A stretch of DNA of 64,000 nt from Methanomicrobiales archaeon HGW-Methanomicrobiales-1. GTDB taxonomy: Archaea; Halobacteriota; Methanomicrobia; Methanomicrobiales; Methanospirillaceae. Where the stretch lies: contig PGYM01000002.1 in the NCBI GenBank assembly GCA_002839675.1, positions 1 through 64,000 of the forward strand, in the 5' to 3' direction. A model generated the notes under the pieces. The model had not been told where the DNA came from and made no database searches. It saw only the letters and a program-made list of their open reading frames with translations. Shown here one piece after another: positions 51,631 to 60,608 of the stretch (its first letter is position 1; each line of letters opens with the position of its first letter). Position numbers and translations under genes: made by a program.

Positions 51631-52494
51631 TTACAGTAAAACCATCGAGCCTTTGACCGGAACCACGCCCCAGAGATTGCCTTTAACCCGTCCTTCAACC
51701 TGGATACGGATTTCCGGCAGGATTTTTTCCGGAGCCCGGATGATCAGGGAAAATACTGCCTGCATCTCCTTTCCTGTAATTTCGTTATCCACCGTAGGCA
51801 TCGGGGGATAGATCTCCCAGAACATTTCATGATCGTTCTTGAGCATCCCCTGGTATTCCAGTAAAACACCGGCGGGGATAGCGAAAGAATAGCCGGTTTT
51901 TTTGCTGTACGTGCCGGATATTATTTCTCCCGGGCCAACCGGGATCCCAAACCGGTGTTCCGGGTTATCCGGTGGGTTTTTTGTACCGGGGACTGCGGGT
52001 GCCAGGAAATCCAGGTCACGGGAGAGGGAGATCGCATTGCCGCCGCTTTCAATAACCGCAGTAATAATGCCCTGATCTTTTGGGGAATAGTTGAGAATAG
52101 TTACTCCCTGAGGGAAGGAAATATCGACTATCCCATTGATAAAACGGGTTGTTGACGGATCGCCAAGCCGCATACTCATGGTGAGAACGACCGCGTAAAA
52201 TTCAGGGGTTCTCGTAATTTTTTTGTGGCCCGCATCATCTTTGAGCAGGTGTTCGATCTCTTTTCCGGAAATCCGTGTGACAATTTTTGTTAGATAGACC
52301 AGGGCATTGGGCCCGGTCAATTGGTCCTCTACCGGGGAGGTTATGGGTTCCCGGTAAGGAACATATCGTTCCCCGTCCCTGATCTCCCCGGGCGGTTGCA
52401 GGTAGGCATTCTTCATCTCTATCGCTGATGACATCCCGATCTCTGACAATAATGCTATCTCAACGGATTCAACGGAAACGTCATCGCCTGCCAT
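51631..52494 (-). CDS. Hypothetical protein, 287 residues
   Basis: A soluble protein without a signal peptide, rich in predicted beta strands (ITAVIESGGNAISLSRDLD, MQAVFSLIIRAPEKIL, IQVEGRVKGNLWGVVPV) with a helical N-terminus (ESVEIALLSEIGMSSAIEMKNA). I do not recognise a family. The ATG at 52494 is the first with a coding-like continuation; the ribosome motif is weak. The upstream 37 residues possible from 52605 are rejected. It lies convergently with the EF-like gene and apart from other operons. Confidence 0.65.
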   Translation of the reverse strand: MAGDDVSVESVEIALLSEIGMSSAIEMKNAYLQPPGEIRDGERYVPYREPITSPVEDQLTGPNALVYLTKIVTRISGKEIEHLLKDDAGHKKITRTPEFYAVVLTMSMRLGDPSTTRFINGIVDISFPQGVTILNYSPKDQGIITAVIESGGNAISLSRDLDFLAPAVPGTKNPPDNPEHRFGIPVGPGEIISGTYSKKTGYSFAIPAGVLLEYQGMLKNDHEMFWEIYPPMPTVDNEITGKEMQAVFSLIIRAPEKILPEIRIQVEGRVKGNLWGVVPVKGSMVLL

Positions 52495-52760
52495 AAATGA
52501 TTCCCAGTAACACTTAAAAAAAGGGATTAATAAAGTATTGGTTTTGGGGCCATAAATAAGCAAAGATTGACGGGCGGTTTCTCCCGCCCCGGAAGAAGCT
52601 GGCATACGTCACATCGGGTCAATTCCTTGTAAGATAACAACTACCGGGACAATTCCCTTAAAAAATATCCCGGCCCCACACCGGGAAAAGGTATTAAGAG
52701 CACAGCCCACCAGAACGGTGGTATCATGTTCCGGGGAGATCTAAAAGGAGAAGACCTTGA

Positions 52761-53684
52761 ATGAAACGAAAGATCATCAGCATTGATGAAACAAAATGCA
52801 CGGGGTGCGGCCAGTGCATCCCCGACTGCCCCGAAGGAGCCCTCCAGCTCATTGAGGGGAAGGCCCGGCTGGTCAGCGACCTTTTCTGCGACGGGCTTGG
52901 CGCCTGTATCGGCACCTGCCCGGAAGGGGCGATCAGTGTTATCGAACGGGAAGCCGTGCCATACGATGAGCGGGCGGTGATGGCAACTATAGTCCAACAG
53001 GGAGGGCCCGTCATCAAAGCGCATCTCGAACACCTGCTCGGCCACGGGCAGAAACCACTCTACAATACCGCAATCGAGTACCTCATCGAGAACACCATCC
53101 CCATTCCCGAGCACGATAATTCTGCTTATCTCCGGTCTGCCAGACCCGGACAACCTGCAGTCCCCCCGCAGCCCGCTGCCGGGCACCCGGCCGGCTCCTG
53201 TCCCTCCGGGCCGGACCCGAAACATCCCTTTGCCGGATGCCCGGGGTCTGCCGCCCGCAGCATCCCCCGCGGGAGCGAGAGAGGAATGCCACGCCAGCCT
53301 ACGGGGGATTCAACATTCTCTGAGCTCCGCCAGTGGCCGATCCAGCTCACGCTCCTCAATCCCACAGCCCCGTATTTCGATAACGCGGACCTGCTCATCT
53401 CGGCTGACTGCGTACCCTTCGCAAACGCGGCTTTCCACGCGGAGCTGCTCCACGGCCGGATCCTGATCATCTTCTGCCCGAAACTGGATGCGGATATCGA
53501 AGGATACATCGAAAAACTGGCTGAAATCTTCACCCGCCACACGATACAGTCCATCACGATCGCCCGCATGGAAGTGCCCTGCTGCGGGGGCGTCCGGCAC
53601 ATAGTGGACAAGGCGCTTGAAAAAGCGGGTAAACAGATCCCGGTTGTGGAGAAGACAATCACGATCCAGGGAGAGGCGATATAG
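52761..53684 (+). CDS. 2[4Fe-4S] ferredoxin-domain protein with large C-terminal domain
   Basis: A 307-residue protein. The first 65 residues carry two cluster motifs, CTGCGQCIPDCPEGAL and CDGLGACIGTCPEGAI. After a Pro-rich spacer (about 125-180) the C-terminal domain has CVPFANAAFHAELLHGR, IIFCPKLDADIEGYI and VPCCGGVRHIV. It resembles a ferredoxin-containing family of methanogens without known activity. GGAG 12 bases upstream of the ATG sets the start. It is followed 89 bases later by the LigD-phosphoesterase gene. Confidence 0.85.
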   Translation: MKRKIISIDETKCTGCGQCIPDCPEGALQLIEGKARLVSDLFCDGLGACIGTCPEGAISVIEREAVPYDERAVMATIVQQGGPVIKAHLEHLLGHGQKPLYNTAIEYLIENTIPIPEHDNSAYLRSARPGQPAVPPQPAAGHPAGSCPSGPDPKHPFAGCPGSAARSIPRGSERGMPRQPTGDSTFSELRQWPIQLTLLNPTAPYFDNADLLISADCVPFANAAFHAELLHGRILIIFCPKLDADIEGYIEKLAEIFTRHTIQSITIARMEVPCCGGVRHIVDKALEKAGKQIPVVEKTITIQGEAI

Positions 53685-53773
53685 ATCACAGTCCTCTGCA
53701 ACAACCCCGATCCGCTCATCCGGATCAGAAACCCCCCGTCTCTCGTACCCGCGAACCGGAGGGAACTCCGGCT

Positions 53774-54148
53774 ATGAGCGACAAGCGTTTTGTCATCCAG
53801 GAACACCATGCAACCCACCTGCATTACGACTTCCGGCTGGAGCGCGACGGGGTGCTGAAGAGCTGGGCCGTGCCCAAGGGCGTGCCGGAGACCGTGGGAG
53901 AGAAGCATCTCGCAGTAGCAGTCGAGGATCATCCGGTCGGGTATGGGACGTTTGAAGGCGAGATCCCAAAAGGCCAGTACGGGGCCGGCACCGTTTCCAT
54001 CTGGGACAGCGGCACGTACGAAACGAAACACTGGGATGACGAAAAGATCGAAGTTCAGCTCCACGGCCACCGGCTGAACGGCACGTACGTGCTCGTGAAG
54101 TTCAAACGAGCGGGGAAGAACGACTGGCTGGTATTCCGGGCAGCGTGA
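53774..54148 (+). CDS. Stand-alone LigD-type 3'-phosphoesterase
   Basis: A 124-residue protein equal to the PE domain of bacterial LigD, which trims 3'-ribonucleotides and phosphates at DNA ends in non-homologous end joining. The active site is QEHHATHLHYDFRLE: His11, His17, Asp19 and Arg21 match His42, His48, Asp50 and Arg52 of the Pseudomonas enzyme, and His53 in EDHP corresponds to His84. There is no ligase or polymerase domain here and no Ku gene in the window. GGAGGGAAC upstream supports the ATG. Confidence 0.92.
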   Translation: MSDKRFVIQEHHATHLHYDFRLERDGVLKSWAVPKGVPETVGEKHLAVAVEDHPVGYGTFEGEIPKGQYGAGTVSIWDSGTYETKHWDDEKIEVQLHGHRLNGTYVLVKFKRAGKNDWLVFRAA

Positions 54149-54211
54149 ACTGCCCGGGCAGCGGGGCAAAGATCCACTACGTATATTACCCGGAAGCAGA
54201 AACATACGGGT

Positions 54212-54478
54212 ATGCCTGAAACCGGATGCCCGTCGTTCCTGGAGATCGTGTTCTATCTTTTTTACATCATCTTCTCCCTGGCCATCATCGGGTATACCTG
54301 GCTGGGACTCGCTGCCGGGAACGGGGGCGATGTTCCGCTCTATTCGATCGTAACCGGGGCAGCATTTCTGATTCTCGCACTCTACAGTGCCGCAAAACTT
54401 ATCCTGCTGCTCTTCCCCGCCCGGAGAAAAACTTGCCCGGCCTGCCGCCTGCTGGCAAAGGTTATCGAGATCGATTGA
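54212..54478 (+). CDS. Small two-TM membrane protein
   Basis: An 88-residue protein with two hydrophobic segments, about 10-33 and 45-68, and a C-terminal CPAC pair after FPARRKT. It may bind a metal on the inner side. No family is recognised. The ATG is preceded by CGGGT only, so the start is moderately certain. Confidence 0.55.
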   Translation: MPETGCPSFLEIVFYLFYIIFSLAIIGYTWLGLAAGNGGDVPLYSIVTGAAFLILALYSAAKLILLLFPARRKTCPACRLLAKVIEID

Positions 54479-54705
54479 ACCGCCTCACACTGGAAGGCAA
54501 AAATCCGGAACATTACCCGGGGTTTTGCCGGCACTCACCGGGGAAAATTCCATTTCACCCGGCAAGACCGCCTCTTTGTTGTTTCAAAAATTGTTTTTAA
54601 AATCCGGGTTTCACGATCTCTCCTCTGAACCCCAATCACCTGCTCTGTTATGAGTTCCCCCGTCCACCAAAACCTATAATCACTCGCCCGTATATTAAGC
54701 AGGTT

Positions 54706-55386
54706 ATGAAACATTTTGGCATTGGAATCCTTATATTCCTCATCGCCCTGCTCCTGTCAGCCGGGTGCACCCAGTCGTCACCCGCTCCGATCCAGCAACC
54801 GGTCGCAACTGCGGCAACACTCCTTCCAACCCCGGTGGTAACCCCCATGTCTGCCGCCACTACGAGCGCACCGCAGGTCACCGTTACCGTGATCCATTAC
54901 ATCGTACCCACGAAAGTCTGGAAGGATGCAGAACTCCATATCACTTTCACAGCGCCGCAGGACTGGGAAGTAATGACCCAGCGGATGAGCATGCCGGAGG
55001 GATCGCAGGGTCTCATGTACAAGACCGAACTCGTCCCAAATGACGTCTTCTCTGTTGTTACGTATCCCATCAGCCTCAACCAGGACCAGACCTACCGGAA
55101 TACATTCCGGGGCTGGAACCCGGCACCGGTCGAGTCCACAGTCACGTATAACGGCATCACCTTCGATCGCTTCGAGTCAACAAAGGATGGAATGACCCAT
55201 GTCGGCTACGTAGCCCAGAAAGCCAGTGCCAGTGATATCGGTTTTTCCAGCGTGATCGTGTTCACAGCTGATGCAGCCCACCCGTTCGAGAAGGAGGATT
55301 TCGACACGGTTGTTGCATCGTTTGTGTACTTAACCAAGGATAACGCAGCCACGATGCCTGGCGAGGAGATCCCCCGGGTCCGGTAG
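54706..55386 (+). CDS. Lipoprotein with PsbP/DcrB-like domain
   Basis: A 226-residue lipoprotein: MKHFGIGILIFLIALLLSAGC has the lipobox. A Pro/Thr linker leads at about residue 70 to a domain with ITFTAPQDWEVMTQRMS, VTYNGITFDRFESTKDGM and VIVFTADAAHPFEKEDFDTVVASF, the strand-helix pattern of PsbP/Mog1-like folds. That fold match is an impression. The ATG at 54706 is the only plausible start. Confidence 0.78.
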   Translation: MKHFGIGILIFLIALLLSAGCTQSSPAPIQQPVATAATLLPTPVVTPMSAATTSAPQVTVTVIHYIVPTKVWKDAELHITFTAPQDWEVMTQRMSMPEGSQGLMYKTELVPNDVFSVVTYPISLNQDQTYRNTFRGWNPAPVESTVTYNGITFDRFESTKDGMTHVGYVAQKASASDIGFSSVIVFTADAAHPFEKEDFDTVVASFVYLTKDNAATMPGEEIPRVR

Positions 55387-55486
55387 GGGCCGGAAAATTA
55401 TTTTTTTTTGAGAGGAACCGGGGAAAATTCCCGGGCTGGAATTGCCAGGGCCAAGCGTTAAAAATAAAAAAAAAAAAAATTCCGGC

Positions 55487-56425
55487 CTATCGTCTTCTTT
55501 CCGCAGGTTTTCTTGTGGAGGTATTTCTTGTTGGCGCATGTTTGCGGAACTGGCTGGGGGGCGCTGATGATCGCGGCGCAGCGGATTTTGCCTTACCCGA
55601 GGATCTCTTCGCATCTCCGGATTCTGCCTTGCCGAGTTGCGCCGAACCTTTCCGTTGGGTTCCGGGTTCTGCTTTCAGGAGCTTGGCCGGACTTTTTTTG
55701 GGAGCAGGGGATCGGGCATCTGCCGGTTTCTTTGCTGCCTGCATGGAAGGTGCCGGGGATTTTGGCGAAGCGGGATGGGGGCGGGCAGGTACTTGCCGGG
55801 CGGGAAGCACCGGTTCCCCGCGGGCAGATGAGGGTGCCGGCGCCGGTTTCCGGGGGCCTCCCTCTTCTTTCTTGGTAATACCGAGCCGGGTCTTGTACTT
55901 GCTCAGGTACTGCAGCAGTTTGAGCACCGCTTCGGTCTCTTCCCGGACAAAGTGCTCGATCTTTTTGAAATCCTTATTCTCGTACCATTTTCTCATATGG
56001 CTGCCATCATATTTTTTCGATGAGAAGAGATCGAGCCGGGCTCCGGCAAACCGGCCGTCGTTCAGCAGCACCACGATGGACCGGAGGTCAAAGCGGGGCC
56101 GCTGGAAATAGAGCTGGTGGCTGGTGATCGCGGGCAGCTTGTATTGTCTGCATTTCGCGATGATCATCTCGTATTCATAATCGAGACTCATCCCCACCGG
56201 GATAAAGTGGGTGACCGGCATCTCCGGCCGGAAGAACTCATTGTAGAACGTGGTGATGATCTGTTGTTCGGAACTCTCCCATTCCTTAAGAATGGTAAGT
56301 TCTCCCAGCGGTTCGCCGGTGGTAAGATCGATCTTCTGGTATTGGATGGTGATGAGTTTATCGACAGCGGGGTCGGGTTTTTCCCCGGTGTGATATCCTT
56401 CCATGGCAAAATAGTAGGCAGGCAT
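55487..56425 (-). CDS. DnaQ/RNase H-like protein with a long basic, disordered tail
   Basis: A 312-residue protein. The N-terminal 180 residues resemble a degenerate DnaQ-like 3'-5' exonuclease fold: YYFAMEGYHTG in the first acidic motif position, IPVGMSLDYEYEMI in the second and ENKDFKKIEHFVREETEAVL in the third, with RPRFDLRSIVVLLNDGRFAG between. One acidic residue of the first motif looks replaced. The last 120 residues are Pro-, Ala-, Lys- and Ser-rich and basic, without predicted structure, and may bind nucleic acid. The classification is uncertain. Confidence 0.55.
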   Translation of the reverse strand: MPAYYFAMEGYHTGEKPDPAVDKLITIQYQKIDLTTGEPLGELTILKEWESSEQQIITTFYNEFFRPEMPVTHFIPVGMSLDYEYEMIIAKCRQYKLPAITSHQLYFQRPRFDLRSIVVLLNDGRFAGARLDLFSSKKYDGSHMRKWYENKDFKKIEHFVREETEAVLKLLQYLSKYKTRLGITKKEEGGPRKPAPAPSSARGEPVLPARQVPARPHPASPKSPAPSMQAAKKPADARSPAPKKSPAKLLKAEPGTQRKGSAQLGKAESGDAKRSSGKAKSAAPRSSAPPSQFRKHAPTRNTSTRKPAERRR

Positions 56426-56508
56426 AAACTGATCTTAATACAGGAGATGTGAGATAAAAACTTTTTGTGTGGATTGTGTCAAAATTATTTTGAACGATCC
56501 CAGAATTT

Positions 56509-57321
56509 TCAATAGTTCATCTTGAATTTTACCTGGCTTTTGGTATCATTTCTTTTAAAATCCATGTTATACATCATCTCTACGGCTCTCCAGTCACTGA
56601 TACTCAGTCTTGTTGCAGTGTCCGTTTCAGGGTAGAAAATACTGTCTTTGTTTTCTGAATACCCGGGAAACCCAAGCCCGAGAAGAACGCCCCGCATGAT
56701 CGAATAATTGCGGAATTCTCCACTATCAGCATTGATATATATCCGTTCCTTGTAGATGGACGAACCCAGGATCGGCTTGCGAATCAGGAGGGTTTGTCCG
56801 GTGAGATTACTATGCAGGATAAAATCAGTCGGGTGTAGGATATCACGATCATTGGTGACCTGATCCAGAAATGATTCGGATACAAGGATAATTGTCACAG
56901 GCTGGTTATCATCCTGATACAAGGTCGCGTGGGTTATTGCAGAGTGTTTATTAAAATCCTGGAAAAAATTATCGATCATCTGGTAGTCGGTATCACGGTA
57001 ACTCCCGGAAATGCCCATTTTCACCACAGGATCGTCCCATTTCATAAGATATGGGGGCCCATAGCCAAATGCAATATTCAGGAAATTCGTATTAGTGTCC
57101 TGGCTGCTGAAGACGGGCAGCATAGTTGGATCCGGTGAAATGACAGGTGGGATCTCTTTAGATGGTGCAGACTGAACCGGTGCTGAAGTTGGCAATATCT
57201 TTGTCTGAGTAGGTTCTGCTACGGGGGGTTTTGTAAGATCTTCCGGGATTGAACAACCTGCAGAGATTATCACAGAAATTATAAGAAAAACAATGATGAA
57301 ATTTAGATCACCTGTTTTCAT
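56509..57321 (-). CDS. Lipoprotein with metallopeptidase-like (DUF2927-type) domain
   Basis: A 270-residue lipoprotein. The signal peptide ends SVIISAGC; a Pro/Thr/Ser linker follows. The domain begins FLNIAFGYGPPYLMKWDDPVVKMGI and ends with an IMRGVLLGLGFPGYSENKDSIFY region and ISDWRAVEMMYN, which follows the plan of DUF2927 metallopeptidase-like proteins, except that the HExxH zinc motif is absent. GGAGGT lies ten bases before ATG 57321. The gene is AT-richer than its neighbours. Confidence 0.65.
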   Translation of the reverse strand: MKTGDLNFIIVFLIISVIISAGCSIPEDLTKPPVAEPTQTKILPTSAPVQSAPSKEIPPVISPDPTMLPVFSSQDTNTNFLNIAFGYGPPYLMKWDDPVVKMGISGSYRDTDYQMIDNFFQDFNKHSAITHATLYQDDNQPVTIILVSESFLDQVTNDRDILHPTDFILHSNLTGQTLLIRKPILGSSIYKERIYINADSGEFRNYSIMRGVLLGLGFPGYSENKDSIFYPETDTATRLSISDWRAVEMMYNMDFKRNDTKSQVKFKMNY

Positions 57322-57566
57322 ACAAACCAATACCTCCAGATCAAAGATAGTATTCTATAATAATTATAAAATGATTTTAACATTTTTATTGTTTGCTGTT
57401 TTATTTTTCATTATTTGTCGATATATTTAATGCCGGAAAATCTATCTTTAAATTTTTTACTTCATGTTTATCGGATCCATTTCAGGACATCTGGATCTTT
57501 TTCTCATTACCGGAGGGAAACAAAAACATAGAAATAATTATAATATATATTGAATAATTCTCCTTT

Positions 57567-57905
57567 ATGCCAAATGTAATTGTGCGGTGTAATAAATGTG
57601 AAAAATATTTCGATTTCGAAGTATCCCCCGATCAGCAATCTCTTCTTGTGGAGTGTCCTGAAGGAAAAGATGGACACAAATTATTTTCAATGGTCCCAAA
57701 CGGGGTAACACTTCCACCAGATGCTGTGCCAATTCGTGTTTCACTCATCAGCGAGTTCCCTTTCCCTATTCGAGCCGTAGTACCCCTTCACATTCCCCCT
57801 ATCGAAATCCCATTAGCTGACATTGAAAGTCGTAGTGACGAATCCAGATTTTCAAAGAATGAATTATCAGAAATCCCGCGGGCTAGTAAAAAGGACAAGG
57901 ATTGA
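57567..57905 (+). CDS. Hypothetical protein with N-terminal zinc-ribbon-like motif
   Basis: A 112-residue protein starting MPNVIVRCNKCEKYFDF, with a CxxC pair and a later Cys in LLVECPEGKDGH, suggesting a small metal site. The rest is Pro- and Ile-rich and then charged. No family is recognised. The stop codon lies five bases before the ATG of the next gene, so the two form a unit. The region is AT-rich. Confidence 0.55.
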   Translation: MPNVIVRCNKCEKYFDFEVSPDQQSLLVECPEGKDGHKLFSMVPNGVTLPPDAVPIRVSLISEFPFPIRAVVPLHIPPIEIPLADIESRSDESRFSKNELSEIPRASKKDKD

Positions 57906-57910
57906 AAGTT

Positions 57911-58558
57911 ATGGATCAAAAAAAGGAGGCTACCAACAACAACTCCCCGGATATTCCCGAAGAATGGATGGAGTGGCAAAAATATGGTCATTCTCTCATA
58001 AAGGAGTCGTTGAAAACACAGGATGAAACTGCAAAATACGTTATCGGACTCGTTTCCACAGTTGTTGCACTTTACACATCGATATTGACGTATTTTGGTC
58101 TTTCCGGACAAGCAAACATTTCAATTTTCGTAATTATTCCTTTGCTATGCATGCTCGTTAGTCTGGGGGTCGCATTACTGGTGTTTAAACCAGAGATGGA
58201 AATACTCGATCTTAACGATCCGGTAAGAATCATGAAAACCGTTGCGCACAGAAGCAGACATAAGTATATTTTCCTCTCCATTGGGATTATTGTCTTTGTT
58301 ATTGGCATTCTCACAATTCCTTTTGTAATCGGAATCGGTACTGTGCACAACCCGGAAAAAGTCCAGTTTGTTGTCATTGAAGATAAAAAACCGGTATTTG
58401 AGAACTTATCAGTTTCTTTTGAAACAAAGTCTGTTAAAACAATCCCGTTGGTACTAGTTCAAGAGGATCCAAAGACCTATACGATTCAATTATCGAATGG
58501 CAACAGTGTAAAAATAAATAAAGAATGGGTTCAAGGAGTGATATTTATTAAAAATTAA
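57911..58558 (+). CDS. Hypothetical three-TM membrane protein
   Basis: A 215-residue protein with an N-terminal charged helical region, then hydrophobic segments at about 42-62, 70-92 and 118-142, and a C-terminal soluble beta-like part (KVQFVVIEDKKPVFENLSVSF). No family is recognised. It is coupled to the preceding CxxC gene with a five-base gap, and AAGGA precedes the ATG by about 14 bases. Codon use is AT-rich. Confidence 0.62.
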   Translation: MDQKKEATNNNSPDIPEEWMEWQKYGHSLIKESLKTQDETAKYVIGLVSTVVALYTSILTYFGLSGQANISIFVIIPLLCMLVSLGVALLVFKPEMEILDLNDPVRIMKTVAHRSRHKYIFLSIGIIVFVIGILTIPFVIGIGTVHNPEKVQFVVIEDKKPVFENLSVSFETKSVKTIPLVLVQEDPKTYTIQLSNGNSVKINKEWVQGVIFIKN

Positions 58559-58966
58559 TTTTTTCATAAATTGTTTGTAATTCATATTTGTCACCTGTTC
58601 AGATTACTACAAAAAAAGACACGCTCCATAACAACAGGTCAAAAGCGCCGGTGTCACATATTTTACGAAAAAATCCAAAATTTTCTCAACCATTACAATT
58701 TCCCCATGCATCCAACCGCCCGGTTAGCTGAACGATGCGGCACCATCCCTCCAATCCTGCATAATTTTTCAGAAAATTCCCCGTAAAACCCTTCGCCTCT
58801 GCACCCCGTGTGCCGCGCCTGTTGAAAGGAAAATCCCGGCCGGGCAGTCCGCACAAAACCGACCGCAATCCACGCCCGGATTCTCCTAAAAATCCGAAAT
58901 GACTGCGAAATTTTTCCCAGTAATGGGAAACCTTTTAAAAGTGATTTTTCAACAGGAGAATATAGC
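58559..58966. other. Intergenic region, no gene seen
   Basis: This 408-base gap contains mostly AT-rich then GC-rich sequence. A TATA-like CCTTTTAAAAGTG at about 58930-58942 lies before the next gene. No conserved RNA or credible open frame was identified. Confidence 0.4.
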
Positions 58967-59272
58967 ATGTCAAACGAATTCTGCACACAAACAGCGAGGA
59001 AAATCCGGAAGCTCGGAGTCGCGCCAAAGGCAGCGGCTTTCTACTCCCGGTTCTTCTACCTCTCGATGCTGTCTGTCAGCGGAATTATCATCACCGGTCT
59101 GCACCGCAGGAAAGGAGTGAAAGTTCTTGGGGATGAAACCCCCAGCTCCCTCATGCACACGCTTGCCGGCCTCATCGCATTGCCCGACAGGATATCCGGC
59201 GCGGGGACCATCATCGCGGGACCCGCTGCTGAAATTATCGTGCCCGCCTCTTCTCGTATACGTCGTAATTGA
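58967..59272 (+). CDS. Hypothetical 101-residue protein
   Basis: A basic, mostly soluble protein with a hydrophobic stretch (FFYLSMLSVSGIIITGL, about 29-45) and a Gly/Ala-rich C-terminal part. Evidence for translation is a good promoter and ribosome site: TATA-like CCTTTTAAAAG followed by CAGGAG eight bases before the ATG. No family is recognised. It precedes a row of three more unrecognised genes on the same strand. Confidence 0.5.
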   Translation: MSNEFCTQTARKIRKLGVAPKAAAFYSRFFYLSMLSVSGIIITGLHRRKGVKVLGDETPSSLMHTLAGLIALPDRISGAGTIIAGPAAEIIVPASSRIRRN

Positions 59273-59461
59273 CCGCCGGTTCCGGTCGTTAATTTCCTGG
59301 CACATTCGTAACGGCTGAGCCTGCCGTCCGCGTGTGGATTGGGACCTGAGTTGCTGCGAAGAGCTGCGGCTCCGGCCGGAACCGGCGCTGGAAAGGCGGC
59401 ACTCCACTGTGAGTGCATGAACAGGAGTTGGTGAACAAAAAAAGGAAAAAGGTGGTTGATT

Positions 59462-59962
59462 ATGGGAATTGGTTTGGAGTTCCAGCGGGATGCTGTGGGA
59501 CCGGAGCAGTCCGGTGCAGTAAAGGAAGAAACGGAGATCAGCGAACTGGAATGGGCAAGGAGGCACCAGGCATCTCTTCAACCGGAACTGAAGGATCGGC
59601 AGGATGACGGGGAACAGGGAACGGATTGTTCCGGGAAAAACGGAGCTGTACCGGGACACTTTGAATCCCGCAGAACGGCCACGGCTGGAAAAAACCCGGT
59701 AAAACCTGTGGAGAGGAAGACCGGATTGCGGGGACAGGCCATTGCGCCCGGAAAAAATCCGAAGATCCGGAGGCAGGCCATCATCCGGGAACTGATGGAG
59801 AATAACTCCGATATCCCGTATGCTGCGGTCGAGAAGGCGAACCAAGACCTGATCTGTTCGCTGATCGAGCGGCAGGACCGGGCAATCGAGGGGGTGCTGC
59901 TGTTGATTACCGATATGCAGTACCGGCTCGATGATCTTGAAGACGCGGGGCGATCCGGATGA
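59462..59962 (+). CDS. Hypothetical charged protein with C-terminal helical region
   Basis: A 166-residue hydrophilic protein. The N-terminal two-thirds are low in hydrophobic residues (Glu, Gln, Arg, Gly); the last 55 residues (RQAIIRELMENNSDIPYAAVEKANQDL) form predicted amphipathic helices, perhaps a coiled coil. No family is recognised. AAGGTGG before the ATG and an ATGA overlap with the next gene support it. It is the first of three coupled genes. Confidence 0.6.
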   Translation: MGIGLEFQRDAVGPEQSGAVKEETEISELEWARRHQASLQPELKDRQDDGEQGTDCSGKNGAVPGHFESRRTATAGKNPVKPVERKTGLRGQAIAPGKNPKIRRQAIIRELMENNSDIPYAAVEKANQDLICSLIERQDRAIEGVLLLITDMQYRLDDLEDAGRSG

Positions 59963-60219
59963 ACGCAGTCCGGATACACACAGCGGCCGCAATACAGGCC
60001 CGGGTGATCCCGCTGGCCGGGGCAACACCGGTCTGGATGCATTATGTCCCACCGGTCCGTGCACGCAGGCCGCTCCGCCATTATTTTGGTGTGACGGTAA
60101 GGACCGGGATCGTGTACCGGGAACTCCAGCGCAAAAATCGCATCCCGGTCGCGGCTTGCAGGGTACCGTATATTCCCCGGGATCATCCGGAGGGCGACGG
60201 ACCCGGGTGTGTCGCATGA
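59959..60219 (+). CDS. Hypothetical 86-residue basic protein
   Basis: A small Arg/Pro-rich protein (PPVRARRPLRHYFGVTVRTG). Its ATG overlaps the stop of the previous gene (ATGA), and its own stop overlaps the start of the next. Coupling on both sides is the main evidence for translation. No family is recognised. Confidence 0.5.
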   Translation: MNAVRIHTAAAIQARVIPLAGATPVWMHYVPPVRARRPLRHYFGVTVRTGIVYRELQRKNRIPVAACRVPYIPRDHPEGDGPGCVA

Positions 60220-60608
60220 CGCGGGGGCGCAGGCCGGAAAAAGGGTTGGTGGATGCGATCCCGGTAGCGCGTATGCGGGGCTCGATCATGAGATTCCTGC
60301 CGGATGTAGAGTGTGTGAGTAATTTTGTGATCAGCGGGGGCGGGCTTCTCGTGTTTGTCCGGATCCGGAATGCCCAGCGGTTGTATGGGACTCTCACGGA
60401 AATGGAGGCCGAGTGCCGGGAACCGGTCAGCCGGCTCCGGTCGCTCCCCGGTTCAGGCCCGATCCTCCGGGAACTCTGGTGCTATTCCCGACACGGGAAC
60501 TGGCGGTACTTCAGGGTCGGGGACTCCGGCATAACCGAGATCGGCCCGCAGGGGTTACCGGTGACTGTGCCAGTAAAAGAACTGGCAAAACCGGGAGGGG
60601 GGGGCTGA
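60216..60608 (+). CDS. Hypothetical 130-residue protein
   Basis: A protein with an N-terminal RGRRPEKGL stretch, a strand-helix-strand part (VISGGGLLVFVRIRNAQ), a predicted helix (GTLTEMEAECREPVSRL) and a C-terminal beta hairpin. The ATG at 60216 overlaps the preceding stop (ATGA). No family is recognised. The end is the third in the coupled row at 59462-60608. Confidence 0.55.
   Translation: MTRGRRPEKGLVDAIPVARMRGSIMRFLPDVECVSNFVISGGGLLVFVRIRNAQRLYGTLTEMEAECREPVSRLRSLPGSGPILRELWCYSRHGNWRYFRVGDSGITEIGPQGLPVTVPVKELAKPGGGG

Noticed and set aside
53126-54205. Antisense open frame of 359 codons
   Set aside because: It overlaps the ferredoxin-like and LigD phosphoesterase genes on the other strand, both of which have intact active-site motifs.
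58970-60397. Long antisense open frame of 475 codons
   Set aside because: It runs opposite to four plus-strand genes that have ribosome sites and ATGA overlaps; its product is rich in Arg, Pro and Ser and resembles a GC-driven shadow.
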